Below, one piece after another: positions 24,080 to 35,803 of a stretch of DNA of 64,000 nucleotides. Position numbers and translations under genes: made by a program. The first letter of the stretch is position 1. Each line of letters begins with the position of its first letter. Source of the stretch: Kondoa malvinella (Eukaryota; Basidiomycota; Agaricostilbomycetes; Agaricostilbales; Kondoaceae); assembly GCA_039545315.1 (NCBI GenBank), contig BCIM01000009.1, positions 682,001 through 746,000 of the forward strand. Direction: 5' to 3'. The notes beneath the pieces are model-generated. The model was given only the letters and a program-made list of their open reading frames with translations, did not search any database and was not told where the DNA came from.

Positions 24080-27000
24080 ATGCCTATCGTCCGGTCTTCA
24101 CGCAAGAATGACTTGGACGAAGAAGACAGCAAACGATACAGGTACAAACCACCTCAGCGGATCTTTGACGAGGATACCTCTACTCTGCCTGTGACTTCTG
24201 GATCCAGCCTGAAAGCGTCCACATCAACATTAGGGAAAGCTACAAATGCAACAGGCAACAAATTGCAAGAGTCGGCTTCAGGCAGCTTGAGGGAGAAACA
24301 AGGCATGGACGAAGCTGATTACACGCGTTTGGAATTGGATGACGATCCTGAAGAAGATGAAGTGCACATGCGCACTGATTTCTTGTTTGATGACGAAAAG
24401 GAAATGACGCCCTTGTCTCAAATGCAAGCGACAAAGACTCTGTTGACGGAAGGGCAGAGGATAGCCTATGTTGGGCTTTGTAAGCTCGTGACGAGGGAAA
24501 TGGTTCAGACTTTGCGGGTGGGAAGCAGTAAAGAGCTCAGTCCAGCGGTGGAGAGCACGCAGAATTGGGCAAACAAGATTATGGGTCGGCTTTACCTTCA
24601 TATGGATGTCAACTCGTCAGGTTAGCTACTTTCTCCTTGTGCGCTAATCTATGCTCATCTAGATGATAGAACAACGCATGATCGATCAGCTAGCAGAGCA
24701 CGGCGTCACTTCGATGGATCTTGTTCCTTCTCTCGTTACAACGCATACCGTCCCGAATCCAGAATACGATCCAGAAGAAGCCGCTCGACAAGAAGCCGAC
24801 ACAGACTCTTCTACTTCCTCACCAGCACCTTCCGAATCACCTCTATACACACCTGCAGATTTACCTTCGTTCGCCAACCCAGAAACTTCAGATGAAGAAG
24901 ACATTACCCTCGCAACACCCAAGAAAGCTCGACCGCGCTCTGAATCACCAACTACACCTCATGCAGATCCGACCGAAGAAGACCTCACAAAAGCGCTGCC
25001 TTCTGCTTTACCTGGTGTCTCTACTTCCCTCACTTCAACAGACGCTACAGTCACGCTCGATATACGATGGACCATCCTCTGTGATCTCTTTCTCGCTTTA
25101 ATCGCCGATTCAGTCTATGATGCTCGATCTCGCGTCTTGCTAGGTAAAATGGCAGATAAGCTCGGTTTGACTTGGTTGGATGTCGTTCGGTTCGAAAGAA
25201 GATTAACGGAAGCGTTGCAAATCCAAGAAGCTGTCAGGGATAAAGAACAAGCTACTGTCATTGATGCGAGAGCGAAACGAAACAAGAGGAAACGATATGC
25301 TATGATGGCTGCTGCTGGATTAGGTGGTGGGCTTGTGATTGGTCTCAGTGCAGGTTTGTTGGCCCCTGTGATTGGAGCGGGTATAGGCGCGGCTTTCGGG
25401 ACGATAGGTGTAACGGGTACGACTGGGTTTTTGGCTGGCACGGGCGGTGCAGCTGTGATTACTACGGGTGGTGTGCTTAGTGGTGGAACGATTGCGAGTC
25501 GGGGAATGGGAAGGAGAACAGCGAACGTCAAGACTTTCGAATTCAAGCCTCTGCACAACAACAAGAGAGTCAGCTGTTTCGTTACTGTGCCTGGGTGAAT
25601 TTACCTCTCTTTCGCTTCTAGATTGGTGCTGACAGACGCACAGATTCATGACGGGCATGCAAGATGATGTCCGCCTACCGTTCTCAGTCATGGATCCTGT
25701 TCTCGGTGATCTGTTCTCTGTTCTTTGGGAACCAGATACAATCTTGCAAACTGGTAGTGCGCTCAAGATTCTCACTACTGAAGTCCTCACGCAAGGGTTG
25801 CAGCAAGTCTTGCAAGCTACCGTGCTTACTGCGATGTTGAGCGCACTCTCTTGGCCTATTAGTGCGTTGCTTCAAATCTCTGTTCTGGGAGTCTTGACTG
25901 ATCGCAGGTGCACAGTGCTGACCAAGCTGGCCTACCTCATTGACAACCCCTGGTCGAATGCACTTGATAGAGCAAAAACAGCCGGCGCAATCCTGGCAGA
26001 TGTGCTGAACAATCGCAATCTCGGTGTTCGGCCAGTCAGTCTCATCGGCTTCTCCCTCGGCGCTAGAGTTATCTTCTATGCTCTGGTCGAACTCGCTCGA
26101 ATGAAGGCATACGGTGTCGTGCAAGATGTCGTTCTGCTCGGTGCTACCGTCACTGCAAGCCTGAAGCAATGGAAAGAAGTCAGAGGCGTCGTTTCTGGTC
26201 GTTTCGTCAATGGCTATTCAAGCAGTGACTGGATCCTTGGTTACCTTTTCCGAGCTACTACTGGAGGTCTTTCTACAGTCGCTGGTCTACGACCTGTCGA
26301 GAACATTCCCGATCTGGAGAATGTCGACCTGACGGAAGTCGTTCATGGTCATATGGCTTATCGAAGTTCTATGCCTTTGATTCTCAAACACCTTGGTTTT
26401 CGGGTCACTTCAGATTCTTTCGACGAACCGGAAGAAGATGATGCTGAAAGGCCGGATCGGGAAGTCCTGACGCAAGAAGAAGAGGAGCGAAGAGCTTCTG
26501 AGCGGGAAAAGAAGCGGAATCGTTGGTGGAACAAGCGAAAGAAGGCTGCTCCAGCCAAGACTGCAAATGGCTCGCCTGTTCTTCCAGAAGACAAGAAGTC
26601 TGATGGGAAAGAAGAGTACGACTATGATACAGAAGAGGCGCCTTCATCTAGAGGGTCCATATCGCACGAAATGCCTACTCCTGGCCAGTCGACTACCGAT
26701 CTCACCGTCTTCAACCCGGACAAAATAAGAGAAGCGCTTCATGTGATTGAAAAAGAACGTGAGCAGACTCCGACAACAGCATCATTTCCCAAAGAAGCGC
26801 CAACGAAAGAGATTTCTCCCCCGGCTACACCAGCTCCGCGGCCTGCGTCGTCTGACGGCATCACGCCTTCAGCCGCTTCGGAAACAGGCCCCGCGCCAAC
26901 TTTCTCGACAGGACCAGCTGAACCTGGTGCCGATACTTGGACAACAGCAAGCAATCTACCGTCTTGGAATCGACCACCAATGCCTAGCTATCTCAGCGAG

Positions 27001-27153
27001 CCGCACATGCACCCTTTCGCACTTCACGACAATCTTAATGCATCTACACTTTCCTTTGGCGGTACCAATGGCGCTCTGCAGGAAGAGGAAGATCCTCTGC
27101 CAGCTTGGAATCAACCGAAACCACCCATATCAGCATCTAATCCTTGGTCGTAA
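24080..27153 (+). CDS. DUF726 (TMCO4-like) membrane alpha/beta-hydrolase family protein
   Basis: The chosen start is the ATG at 24080 (MPIVRSSRKNDLDEE); an in-frame ATG at 23957 is less likely. An acidic N-terminal region is followed by a helical part (EQRMIDQLAEHG after an intron near 24621), then a Gly/Ala-rich double membrane hairpin (AAAGLGGGLVIGLSAGLL and GIGAAFGTIGVTGTTG). Next comes the hydrolase-like domain with the nucleophile elbow LIGFSLGAR. Other family marks are VPGFMTGMQDD, LIDNPWSNALDRA and YSSSDWILGYLFRAT. The last 250 residues are low-complexity, charged and Pro/Ser-rich. A second intron at about 25597-25644 separates VPG and FMTG. About 1,000 residues. Probable ER or Golgi membrane protein; catalytic activity is not established for the family. 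Confidence 0.88.
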
Positions 27154-27327
27154 AATCGTGTAGTCCTTATCGCATTTGCATATATTCAGTTTATACCGCA
27201 GCCCTTGCGGCCCATGAAGACATTCAAGCTTTCAGCGCGCTCAAATTCGTCCGACAAAGGCTCGGCACGCTCGGCAATGGGGTTCAAGATCGGAAAGTGA
27301 CGAATGCCATTGCTTCGAACAGCGAAA

Positions 27328-28377
27328 ATGGCTACAAAGACTTACACCCACATACAATGCGCATCAGCAGGCAGACCTTTGACTGAAAGTGAGTCAATTC
27401 GCCAACGGGAATGATAGCCAGGCTGATCTCGCCTCAGTCATCGCAAAGGATCACGATGATCTTCGCTCGTACTACCAGAGCTATGTCGCTGCCAAGACAG
27501 ACGAGGAACGCGAGCAGTGGAAAAATCAGGTGAGAGACCTCTTCCCATGTCTAGATGTCACTGAGCAGGGTATAATACAGTTCATCTGGTATGTCAAAGA
27601 AGAAGCCTAGCAAGGCTTGAGCTCACGGACTTGCGTGCTTAGGACCAATGCTAGACATGCAATCAGTGAAGAACTCGTGGTCTATGATGCGATGGTAAAA
27701 TTGATGGGAGCCAAGGGTAAAGAGATCACGTACGTCTGCTGCCTCGCTTCAATTCCGATTTACTCACCTCTACATTCGAACAGGGATAAGGATCGAGAAG
27801 CGCATCAGCGGGTTAAGGAAGGTACGACCATGCTGAATCGAAGACTTGTCACCTTGATCATGGCTGGGCATCCGGACAGATCTTTTCATGCTTCAATCTC
27901 GCGATGTCAAAGATCCATCTTTCCCAAAGTACTTTCCATCTCTTCTTCCCTCTGAAGCATTGCGCTAACGCGATCGATCTTAGCGTTTTTAAGACCATGT
28001 TCGACAGCCTCTGGACCCATGTGCTTCCTGTACGGCTCTGTCTGTGACGAAACCAATATGACTCTGCTGACTTTGTTCTCAGGAAGAATCCGATGACCTA
28101 CCTCAGTTTGAAGCTTTGATAAGTCACAGGCAGTCACAGGAACTCGCCGACAAGTTTGAAAGGACCAAGATGTTTACTCCTACGCGGTCTCATCCAGGAG
28201 CACCCGCTGATTTCGGTGTCTTGTGAGTATTGGACGCGTTGTGACTTTTGTTTTCGCTCATTTGTCGATAGTGAAACGCTGGCTGGTCTTCTGGCTGCAC
28301 CAATGGACAAGCTCGGCGACATGATGCGCGACTTTCCTTCGAAAGAGGCTATCGAGTCTGTCAGGACCAAATTGTAA
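27328..28377 (+). CDS. Hemerythrin/HHE-domain protein
   Basis: Probable di-iron-binding four-helix protein. The ATG at 27328 opens MATKTYTHIQCASAG. A 50-nt intron then brings IIAKDHDDLRSYYQSY into frame. Conserved histidines and acids appear as DHDD, RHAISEELVVY and EAHQRVKE, the usual HHE pattern. Between them sits an 8-nt microexon (27581-27588, TTCATCTG) that encodes FIW in QFIWTNARHAISEE. Skipping it breaks the frame. C-terminal exons read SRDVKDPSFPKVFKTMFDSL and LAGLLAAPMDKLGDMM. Seven or more exons. The substrate (oxygen, nitric oxide or metal) cannot be told from sequence. Confidence 0.82.
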
Positions 28378-28754
28378 TCAGACATTCGCTTGTGTTGTAG
28401 CTTCTCGTGTGCATTGTTTCAACATATCCTAAGTACAAAGGACACCCTGCGAGAGCCAACAAGGAGCCCAGATCTGTATCCAGTATTTGAGGTCTGCTGG
28501 CATTCAAAGCTGTCTTTTCGTCTCGACCAAGAGCGACCTATGCATATCGGAAATGCCTCCCTTGTGCATCAGCAATACTAGAAAGCTTTTGATCAGGAAG
28601 CATCAGACGTGTCGCTTGCGCCTGTCTACCACAGGGTTCCTTCCGCTGCCTACCCTAGACTGATTGCATATTGACCTATCCGTTGTCCACGCATCAAAAC
28701 AAGGCAGACGTTGCCTCGTCCTCGTTTCTTTAGCTGCTACGGCCGGGCACGGCA
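28378..28754. other. Intergenic region
   Basis: About 380 bp between two plus-strand genes. No coding, tRNA or repeat signal is seen. Confidence 0.4.
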
Positions 28755-29382
28755 ATGTTTTCGTCCACAGAATGCCCTTTGATCCCGTTCTCGCTCACTG
28801 CCAATTGTTCCGTCAAGGTCTATCTGCTATTTGATGGGTCAGCTTTTGGGACAATGTTGTATACACTCGACGAGGCTGCTCTGGGCGAAGGGGTTACGGT
28901 AGAGGAGATGGAGATACAAGTGGATCCTCGATATCCTCTGGCGATACAGGTGAGCACTCGAAGGAATTATCTCTAGCTTCTGAAGGCGGTCAGCGTAGAC
29001 TATGAACGAGTTCATGCACCTCCTTGAGCAACTGTGCGCCAAGAACGATGAGGAAACAGTCGAGAAGTGGGAGGCTAATTTCGGCAAAAGGGTCACAAGG
29101 ACGAGTCATGAATTAGCAGAAGCAAATCAAAGTCACTACTATGACATCCCACAGCTGTAAGTGGCTATTCAATCTGCAATGTACAGCTCTCACTTTGTGC
29201 TTTTCTTGCAGGGGAGTCGACCAGGCTAAAAAGAAGGCATTTGCCCTCGATCACATCTGCCACACAATCAACACTGCTGCTTGTGTTCTGTACCGTAAGT
29301 TGCTCTGCTGCTAAGCTGCTGTTTTCTTTTGCTGATCTTTGCCCTAGGTCAAATCCTGCAATCCGGAAGCGAGAAAGTGTAG
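28755..29382 (+). CDS. Hypothetical soluble protein
   Basis: Four exons from the ATG at 28755: MFSSTECPLIPFSLTANC, then LGEGVTVEEMEIQVDPRYPL, a helical stretch (MNEFMHLLEQLCAKNDEETV), LGVDQAKKKAFALDHICHT, and a last exon ending ACVLYRQILQSGSEKV. Donors and acceptors are canonical and phases agree. Product about 155 residues, no membrane segment. I do not recognise it. Confidence 0.55.
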
Positions 29383-29882
29383 GCAGCGGTTGCTGGCGGG
29401 CATTATACCAATCCGGTGGTATACTTAGTCCTCCTGGCACTAGCTACGTCGTGACTCATTGTGAATACACTCGGCCATCGAGTAATCGTCACTCTGGCAG
29501 ATTGGATGCTGCTACTTACTAGCCTACGTACCTCAAGTTTGCGATATCATGTTGCCTCCCGTATGTGCATGCACGTCTATCCCTTATCAACTATTCACAG
29601 AATCGCGGTGGCACTACATAATCTGGCGATGTCGACTTTCGACATATCAGAGCGTTCGCAGAGCTTACTTTCGGGGGCACGTAAAAATGCAAGCAAAGAG
29701 ATGAATCATGGGAGGGAGCTGATCGGATAGACACGGCCGAGCAAGTCTTTCCGCCGAAGAGAGCGCATCGATGCCTTAGGAAGAGATACAAGAGGGCATT
29801 CCGTTGTCACACTTAGAAGCGCCACTCTGCCTCGCATATCCTTTGATCGCATTGACATCTATGTACAGACCTCTTCGGCTGA
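29383..29882. other. Intergenic region between convergent genes
   Basis: About 500 bp. A 90-codon plus-strand frame (29461-29730) lacks conserved features and is not called. Confidence 0.4.
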
Positions 29883-31377
29883 TTACACGTCCTTGTTCTT
29901 GCTCGTCGTAGACTTGCTGGATCCAGACGAAGCAGAAGACTTTGAGTTGAAGGTGCCCATCGATGATGCCTCGCCTGAAGTGACAGACTGCTCAGAGTCA
30001 GCGCTGCTCCCAAAGAAAGACTACAGACGACTCACTCCTCCAACAGTTCCAGTCTCATCATCGCCATCCTTATCCGGTTTTGCTTCGTTCGTCCATCCTT
30101 CATCCTCACTCTCTGCTTTCACATCCTCAACTTCAACAACTTCCTCTTCACTGCTGCTATCCTTCAGAGCACTCAAAACCCCTCCTTTGTTGCCCATACT
30201 CCTTCCAGAAGACTTGACCTGCAACCGCTCAAATTCTTCTTGCTCTTCTTTATCCGCTTGCTCCATCTGAGCTTTTGCATCCTGCTTGATCTCGGGCGCA
30301 GGTAGAGAGCGGCGGTATGAAATGATAGACCATACGAAGAGTACTGCGAATAGTTCAGAGAATAAAAAGAGCGTCGTGAAGGTCGCGAAAGCGGTTAGGC
30401 GGTAGTTGTACATGAACCATCTGTTCGCCAATCATTATGAGAAGCCAATGATTCAGTAGTCAGTAGTACGAACCGTAAACCATGAAATACAGCATGAAAC
30501 CTTAATTTCGCAGCATAGATTTGCAATTCTCTGATATCGCCTGCAGCAGGTTGATAACCATCTTGCCGACCAACTTCAAGGTAAGCGTGCGAGACGTGTG
30601 AAGTGAATCTTTTACGTTGCAAGACTTCGTTAAGGCCTAATCGGATTGATAAGGATGTCCCGCGATTGACGAGAGGCAACCAGGAACGGGTTGGTTTGGT
30701 TTGGAGGATCGTGGCCTGGGAGAATCGTCAGTCGAGAAGCTGATAGGATGTAGAAGAGCTTACAGGTCGAGATACATAGTAGACAGTCTCATTCTGGGCA
30801 GTCTTGAGGTCGAGAACGGTCATGAAATTGCCTGTGCTATCTGTATAAGACCTACTCTCAAAGAAGAGAAGGACCCGGTCAGACGCACCCAAATTCAGAT
30901 TCGCAGGACTCAGGGGCACTTGCAGATCGAGTACAATATCATACGGTTGATCCAGTAGGACCGTATCAGGCTTGAAAGTGACAATGGCGAAAGGCGGTCG
31001 AGAATAGCCATACCTAGTTCAACTCAGCAGAATTTCGCAGCTATACGTGACATACGTACTGCAGATAGACATCATTCTCTATAGCCAGATTCGGGATGAA
31101 GCGCCAATAGAAGCTCAAATACGCTACGCAAGCCGCTGCGACGCTTGCAAAGAGGACAGCTGTGAGCGCAGCAGATCGTAGGACTACTTTCTGAGTAGTG
31201 GGCGAGACGAGGATGGAGATAAATTGGGTAAAGAAGGCATCTAGACGCTGGAGCAGAGTCACGTCATGTTGCTGATACGAGGCAGAGGAGGCAGAAGGTT
31301 TGACGATAGAGCGTCTCTGTCATCACATAAGCCTTGCTTAGCTCCATATACAGCCAGAGCAGCAACGAGCTGACCAT
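29883..31377 (-). CDS. Seipin, lipid-droplet biogenesis protein
   Basis: An ER membrane protein at ER-lipid droplet contacts. The model starts at the ATG at 31377 (MVSSLLLWLYMELSKAY), spliced in phase 0 to QHDVTLLQRLDAFF. Features: N-terminal membrane helix (AALTAVLFASVAAACVAYL), lumenal beta-sandwich with YDIVLDLQVPLSPANLNLG and FMTVLDLKTAQNETV, and a second membrane helix (TFTTLFLFSELFAVLFVW). The cytosolic tail is charged (SSSEEEVVEVEDVKAESEDE). A 48-nt intron (29988-30035) joins the acidic tail to a Ser-rich end (KSSASSGSSKSTTSKNKDV). If that intron is retained, translation ends at an in-frame TAG after VSRL. It is divergent from SAD1/USP39, with 78 bp between start codons. Confidence 0.88.
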
Positions 31378-31455
31378 CTCTGCCGAAATTATTCTGTGTC
31401 GAGTTCTTGACCTATTCGACGACTGTGCTCTGAAGCGATACCCCCCTGTCTTGAA

Positions 31456-33467
31456 ATGGATACCACTGGCCAGCCGAAAGAGGCGCGCAAAGCAGAGACG
31501 GGCGTAGAGGGAACGAGCGAGAACGGGATGGCAGAAGAAGGTCGAGCAGCAAAGAGGCAGAAATTGGATGAGCAGGACGCCGCTTTAGCTGAAGAGGACG
31601 AGGGCGAAGCAGAGCAGCAACAAGTCGAACAAGAGATACAAGCCGGTCCTACAGATTTATACCTAGACACGGTAAGCGGCTCGCCCAAAAACCTATGTTG
31701 TGTCAACCTGACACTGGCTGGCTACAGATCAACAGGCCGCTACTGGACTTTGACTTTGAGAAACTATGCTCTGTTACATTAGGCAACATCAACATTTATG
31801 GCTGCTTGGTATGCGGCAAGTTCTTTCAAGGTCGAGGCAAGAAATCACCTGCCTATGCGCATTCGCTGAACGAAGACCATCACGTCTATATACATACCGA
31901 ATCACTCAAGGTATGTGTCTATCCGTGACCTACGCCCACATTATACTCATTCGTATCAGGTCTTCATTCTGCCCGACCTGTACGAAGTGAATGATCCTTC
32001 ACTAGAAGACATTCGCTACCTCCTTGCGCCCTCTTTCACTCCATCGATACTCAAGTCTTTACCTTATGGTCAGACACTCTCCTACGACCTACAGAAAACA
32101 GAATACCTACCAGGTTTCATCGGTCTCCAAAACATCAAACACAATTCGCACATGAACGTCATCCTGCAAGCACTCTTACACGTCCTACCTCTTCGAGATT
32201 ACTTCATCGACTCTTCCCAAACTGGGAAATTCGAGAACCGCTCAGAGCTAGTGAAACGACTTGGCATGCTCTATCGGAAATATTGGAATCCGCGCAACTT
32301 CAAAGCTCAAGTCTCGCCGCACGAGTTCTTGCAAGAAGTATCAGCGGCCTCGGCGAAAAAGTTCAAGATAACAGAAGCGGGTGATCCACTCGATTTCTTG
32401 AATTGGTTGTTGAATGCTTTACATCGGGATTTGGGAGGGTCAAAGAAAGCTCGGTCTAGTGCGTGGACGGTTAATGATATCAGTGACATACTGATTCAAT
32501 GTTACGCCCATTCACAGGCGTGATATATTCCGCCTTTCAAGGATCACTTCAAGTGCAAGATCAAGCTGTATTAATCAAAAACAGCGAAACCTACGACAAA
32601 CCACGCTTCGACCTAGATAGAGAGATCAAATCCACTAACTCACCTTTCCTACTTCTATCCATCGATCTGCCACCACCTCCAGTCTTCCAAGACGCAATAG
32701 AGAAAAACATTATTCCTCAAGTACCCATTTCCGCTGTTCTGGCTAAATACGATGGGAAAACAAGTCAAGAGATTCCTGGAATGGGATTGAGAAGATTCAA
32801 GATTACTGATCTGCCGCCGTTGCTGATATTACATTTCAAACGGTTCACGGCCAACAATTTTGTGGAAGAAAAGAACCCGACAATCGTCAATTATCCTCTG
32901 CGTGGTATAGATCTGAAAGATTGTAGGTGCTCATGCTGGGATTCGGCGTTTGCTGATTCACCGTCATGCTCATTTACAGACGTCAATGACACTTCACCAA
33001 AACACTCTACGCTATACGACCTAGTAGCGAACATCACGCACGAATCAGCAGCGGGCACAGCGAGGGAAGACACGACTTGGAAAGTGCATGTGCATACCAA
33101 AGCGGAAAATGGGCAAGACGAGCGTTGGTACCAGATCCAAGATCTGATTGTGGAGGAGATCAACAAGCAGGTCGTCTTCTTGGGTGATACGTATATTCAG
33201 GTCCGCGCAATTTCTTCATAAGCAGATTCTTTTGCTTAGAATGAATTCGACGAACAGATTTGGGAAAGAAGATTACCGCCGAATGGACAACACGATCTAT
33301 CCATCAACCCTGCTGTATCAAAGAAAGCCATCACAACAACAAGAGCTTTAGCGGCAAAGCAAGCACCAGTAACCGAGGGCCCACTTGCACCTCAGAAAAG
33401 CAAAGTCGGAATACGGATGCCTAAAACTAGAGTGGAAAAGGGTGATTCAGGCGGCTTCGAGCTCTAG
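31456..33467 (+). CDS. SAD1/USP39-type spliceosomal ubiquitin-hydrolase-like protein
   Basis: A tri-snRNP assembly factor with a UBP zinc finger and a USP fold. The ATG at 31456 starts an acidic, disordered N-terminus with an AAKRQKLD nuclear-signal-like patch. Then come PLLDFDFEKLCSVTLGNINI and the zinc-finger remnant YGCLVCGKFFQGRG with AYAHSLNEDHHVYIH. The USP domain follows: GFIGLQNIKHNSHMNVILQA, LPPLLILHFKRF and the C-terminal DERWYQIQDLIVEE. The catalytic cysteine box is replaced (NIKHNSHMN), as in other Sad1/USP39 proteins, so it is a pseudo-protease. Introns near 32460-32516, 32923-32978 and 33199-33257 restore the frame. The end is IWERRLPPNG plus a basic tail ending GGFEL. Confidence 0.92.
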
Positions 33468-33544
33468 ACTAGAAAGTGTAGATTATTCCAAGTGCGAGAT
33501 GTACAACGTGATCCTGCTTTGATCGGATAATTATGAAGCAACGT

Positions 33545-35581
33545 CTAGCGCAGCAATCGCTTCAGAGCCGCTTCGCAGACTGATTTCCCTTCCTTTGAAC
33601 CGCACACATCATGCCCAGCCTTTACTTGCTCCCAGCGAACCAATCCTTGCAGTACTTCATTGGCCAAATGTGACTGTCCCGCTGCCCATGACGGGTCTTC
33701 CATGCGTTTACTGGATGAGATGAGAATCGAAGGCTTGCGAGCTGGGAAAGTCGCTGCAGAATCATCAAGAGCATGGTACGAAGCCGAAGTGTAGCGATGA
33801 GCTTCGTAGGCTTGCTGAAGAGCAGAGCGAGAGAAAGTAGGCGAAAGACCGCTTTGAGCTGAACCGAGGACTCTTGATTCGCTTGAAGACTTGCCATGGA
33901 AGAAAAGGTTGAACCATCTTCGGATGCCAAGGGGTGTGATGAAGGATCCGAGAACGTCGCGGAAGAAGAATTTGAAGTCTCGCTTGATATTGGCCCTTAT
34001 CGGCGAAAAATATGAAGATTCTGTTTGAGGATCGAGGAACAGCATGGACGAAATGTGTTTGGGATTGCGTGCTGCAAAGACCCGACCGAGAAGACTATGC
34101 GACATTCAGCATCGCAACAATGTGAAAGAGGGAAAGAATACTCACCCGCCATAGCCTTCTGCAACAAGGACGAAACCTCCACCTGGCTTTGAGACTCTAG
34201 CAAACTCGCCAGCCTTCTCCAAAGCTTCTTCTAACGCGCTTGCGACATGTCCGAAAGCTGAAGTAGGCGCACAGTCCGAAAAGCCGTAACTAGAAACAAT
34301 ACCGTCAACAGGCATCCCGATAGCCGCCAGAAGAAAGCGCACCAAGGTCTGTCGTATCTGCACACCCTCAAAGTTCCATTCGCATGCTTATCCTTCTCAG
34401 CGACCGAGTCAATCCATCCAGCTCCAATGCTTCCAGGAATGCTAGCCGGTCCTTCATACAACACGACTCTGCCATCAAAGTCGCTTCCTCCTTCACAATG
34501 CAAATGAAGCCTGTAAGCACCCCTTCCGACCAATCCAGCCCGATCGACCAAGCCTTCATGTCTCGCTACAGCGGGATTGACCCACCAAAGGTTGCCTGGC
34601 GCTTCTAGCTTCGAGTCGTAGCTTCTCAAGCAGAGGTTGGCAGTGATGGCTACAAACGCTGCCAAGATTGCGAGATGGAGTAGGAAGAGCGGGAAAGTGA
34701 TGGTGATTAGGGATAGCAATCTTTTGAAGAAGTGCCCGACTCGTCCAGCTCTGGTGTGTGGTTGGCTTTCGTCATCATCTGGAACGTCTTCTGCATGTAG
34801 AATCATTGGCAATGGCGCTCTCGGAGGTTCGACGTATGGGCGAGCAGCTGCGGCTATATGAGTCACGATCGCGATACATCTGAGAGCTTTCAGCGAGCGT
34901 CAGCCATATATTAATCTCATACTTACACTGTGATGATAGTAAGGATAGCTTCTTGATAGCGAAGGTCCCTGGTAAAGACGACAACGAATAGACTGATGAG
35001 GCAGACAATGGCCGAGGCCGCATTGAGTCCTCGAGCGGTGTTGACGGGCGAACGATGTGGTTGAGCAAAGTACATCAAATGTAGGAGCGCAGTGCAGAAG
35101 GAGAGTCCACTGAACCAAAGTGGGACGAAAGTGCTGCTCCTATGGGCTGGTAGGACAGCGGCAACACTCGAGTGTACCACACTGAGTCCTACCAGGACAG
35201 CGAATCCCAAGGAAGCATAGGCTAGAAGAGCTCCAAGGAAGAACGACAGTCTGACGACCCAGATTCCAGGAGTGGGCTCATCAGTCTCGCCTGCAGAGAT
35301 GCTACTGCGTGTAGATCTAGGGCGAGACTGGTTTGACTGAGTGTATGGCTTGAGGAGAGGTGTTCGCTCCGTGTTGGCAGCTTGAGCGCTTGTGTGAGAC
35401 CCCTTAGATGCCTTCCTTGCGCCAGGAAACGGTGCTTCAATAGGCTGAGCATCATTCTCTTCAACTTGCTGGTCTTGAGGTCCTAGAGACTGAATCTCTT
35501 TGGCACCTGCGAATGAGAAATATTCAGTGCAGCTCTCACGATCGACAGACAGCAAAGCAGCGTACGCCTGACATAGGCCAT
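33545..35581 (-). CDS. Multi-spanning membrane protein with degenerate alpha/beta-hydrolase domain
   Basis: A 16-nt first exon (ATG at 35581, MAYVR) is spliced to AKEIQSLGPQDQQ. A disordered N-terminus with an LL-type sorting-like motif (ERTPLLKP) is followed by several membrane helices (LSFFLGALLAYASLGFAVLV, GLNAASAIVCLISLFVVVF, ITITFPLFLLHLAILAAFVA). The hydrolase part has HCEGG, VVLYEGPASIPG, RYDRPCYGFSD (across a spliced intron) and GGFVLVAEGYGG. The position of the nucleophile serine in G-x-S-x-G carries glycine (EGYG), so ordinary hydrolase catalysis looks lost. C-terminal motifs include KPSILISSSKRM and QVKAGHDVCG. About 600 residues. Location (vacuole or plasma membrane) is a guess. 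Confidence 0.8.
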
Positions 35582-35803
35582 ATTATAGCAGCCCTGGGCG
35601 GTTGTTTGCTTTGCAAAGTGTTGTTCGAGGACAAGAGTGGTCTCAACTTGGGCATGTGCGTCACTGCAACTCAATTTCGTCAACAGGTCCAACTCGCCGC
35701 AGGCACTAATACATTCTCTAGACGCTACTGATACTCCATCCGACAGTTCTTGATGCTAATACAAAGAGGCACAAAAGCGATCCCTGACCCTGACATTGAC
35801 ATC

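Noticed and set aside
29980..30040. In-frame TAG in seipin, suggesting a pseudogene
   Set aside because: A 48-nt canonical intron removes it and continues in phase to a plausible Ser-rich tail.
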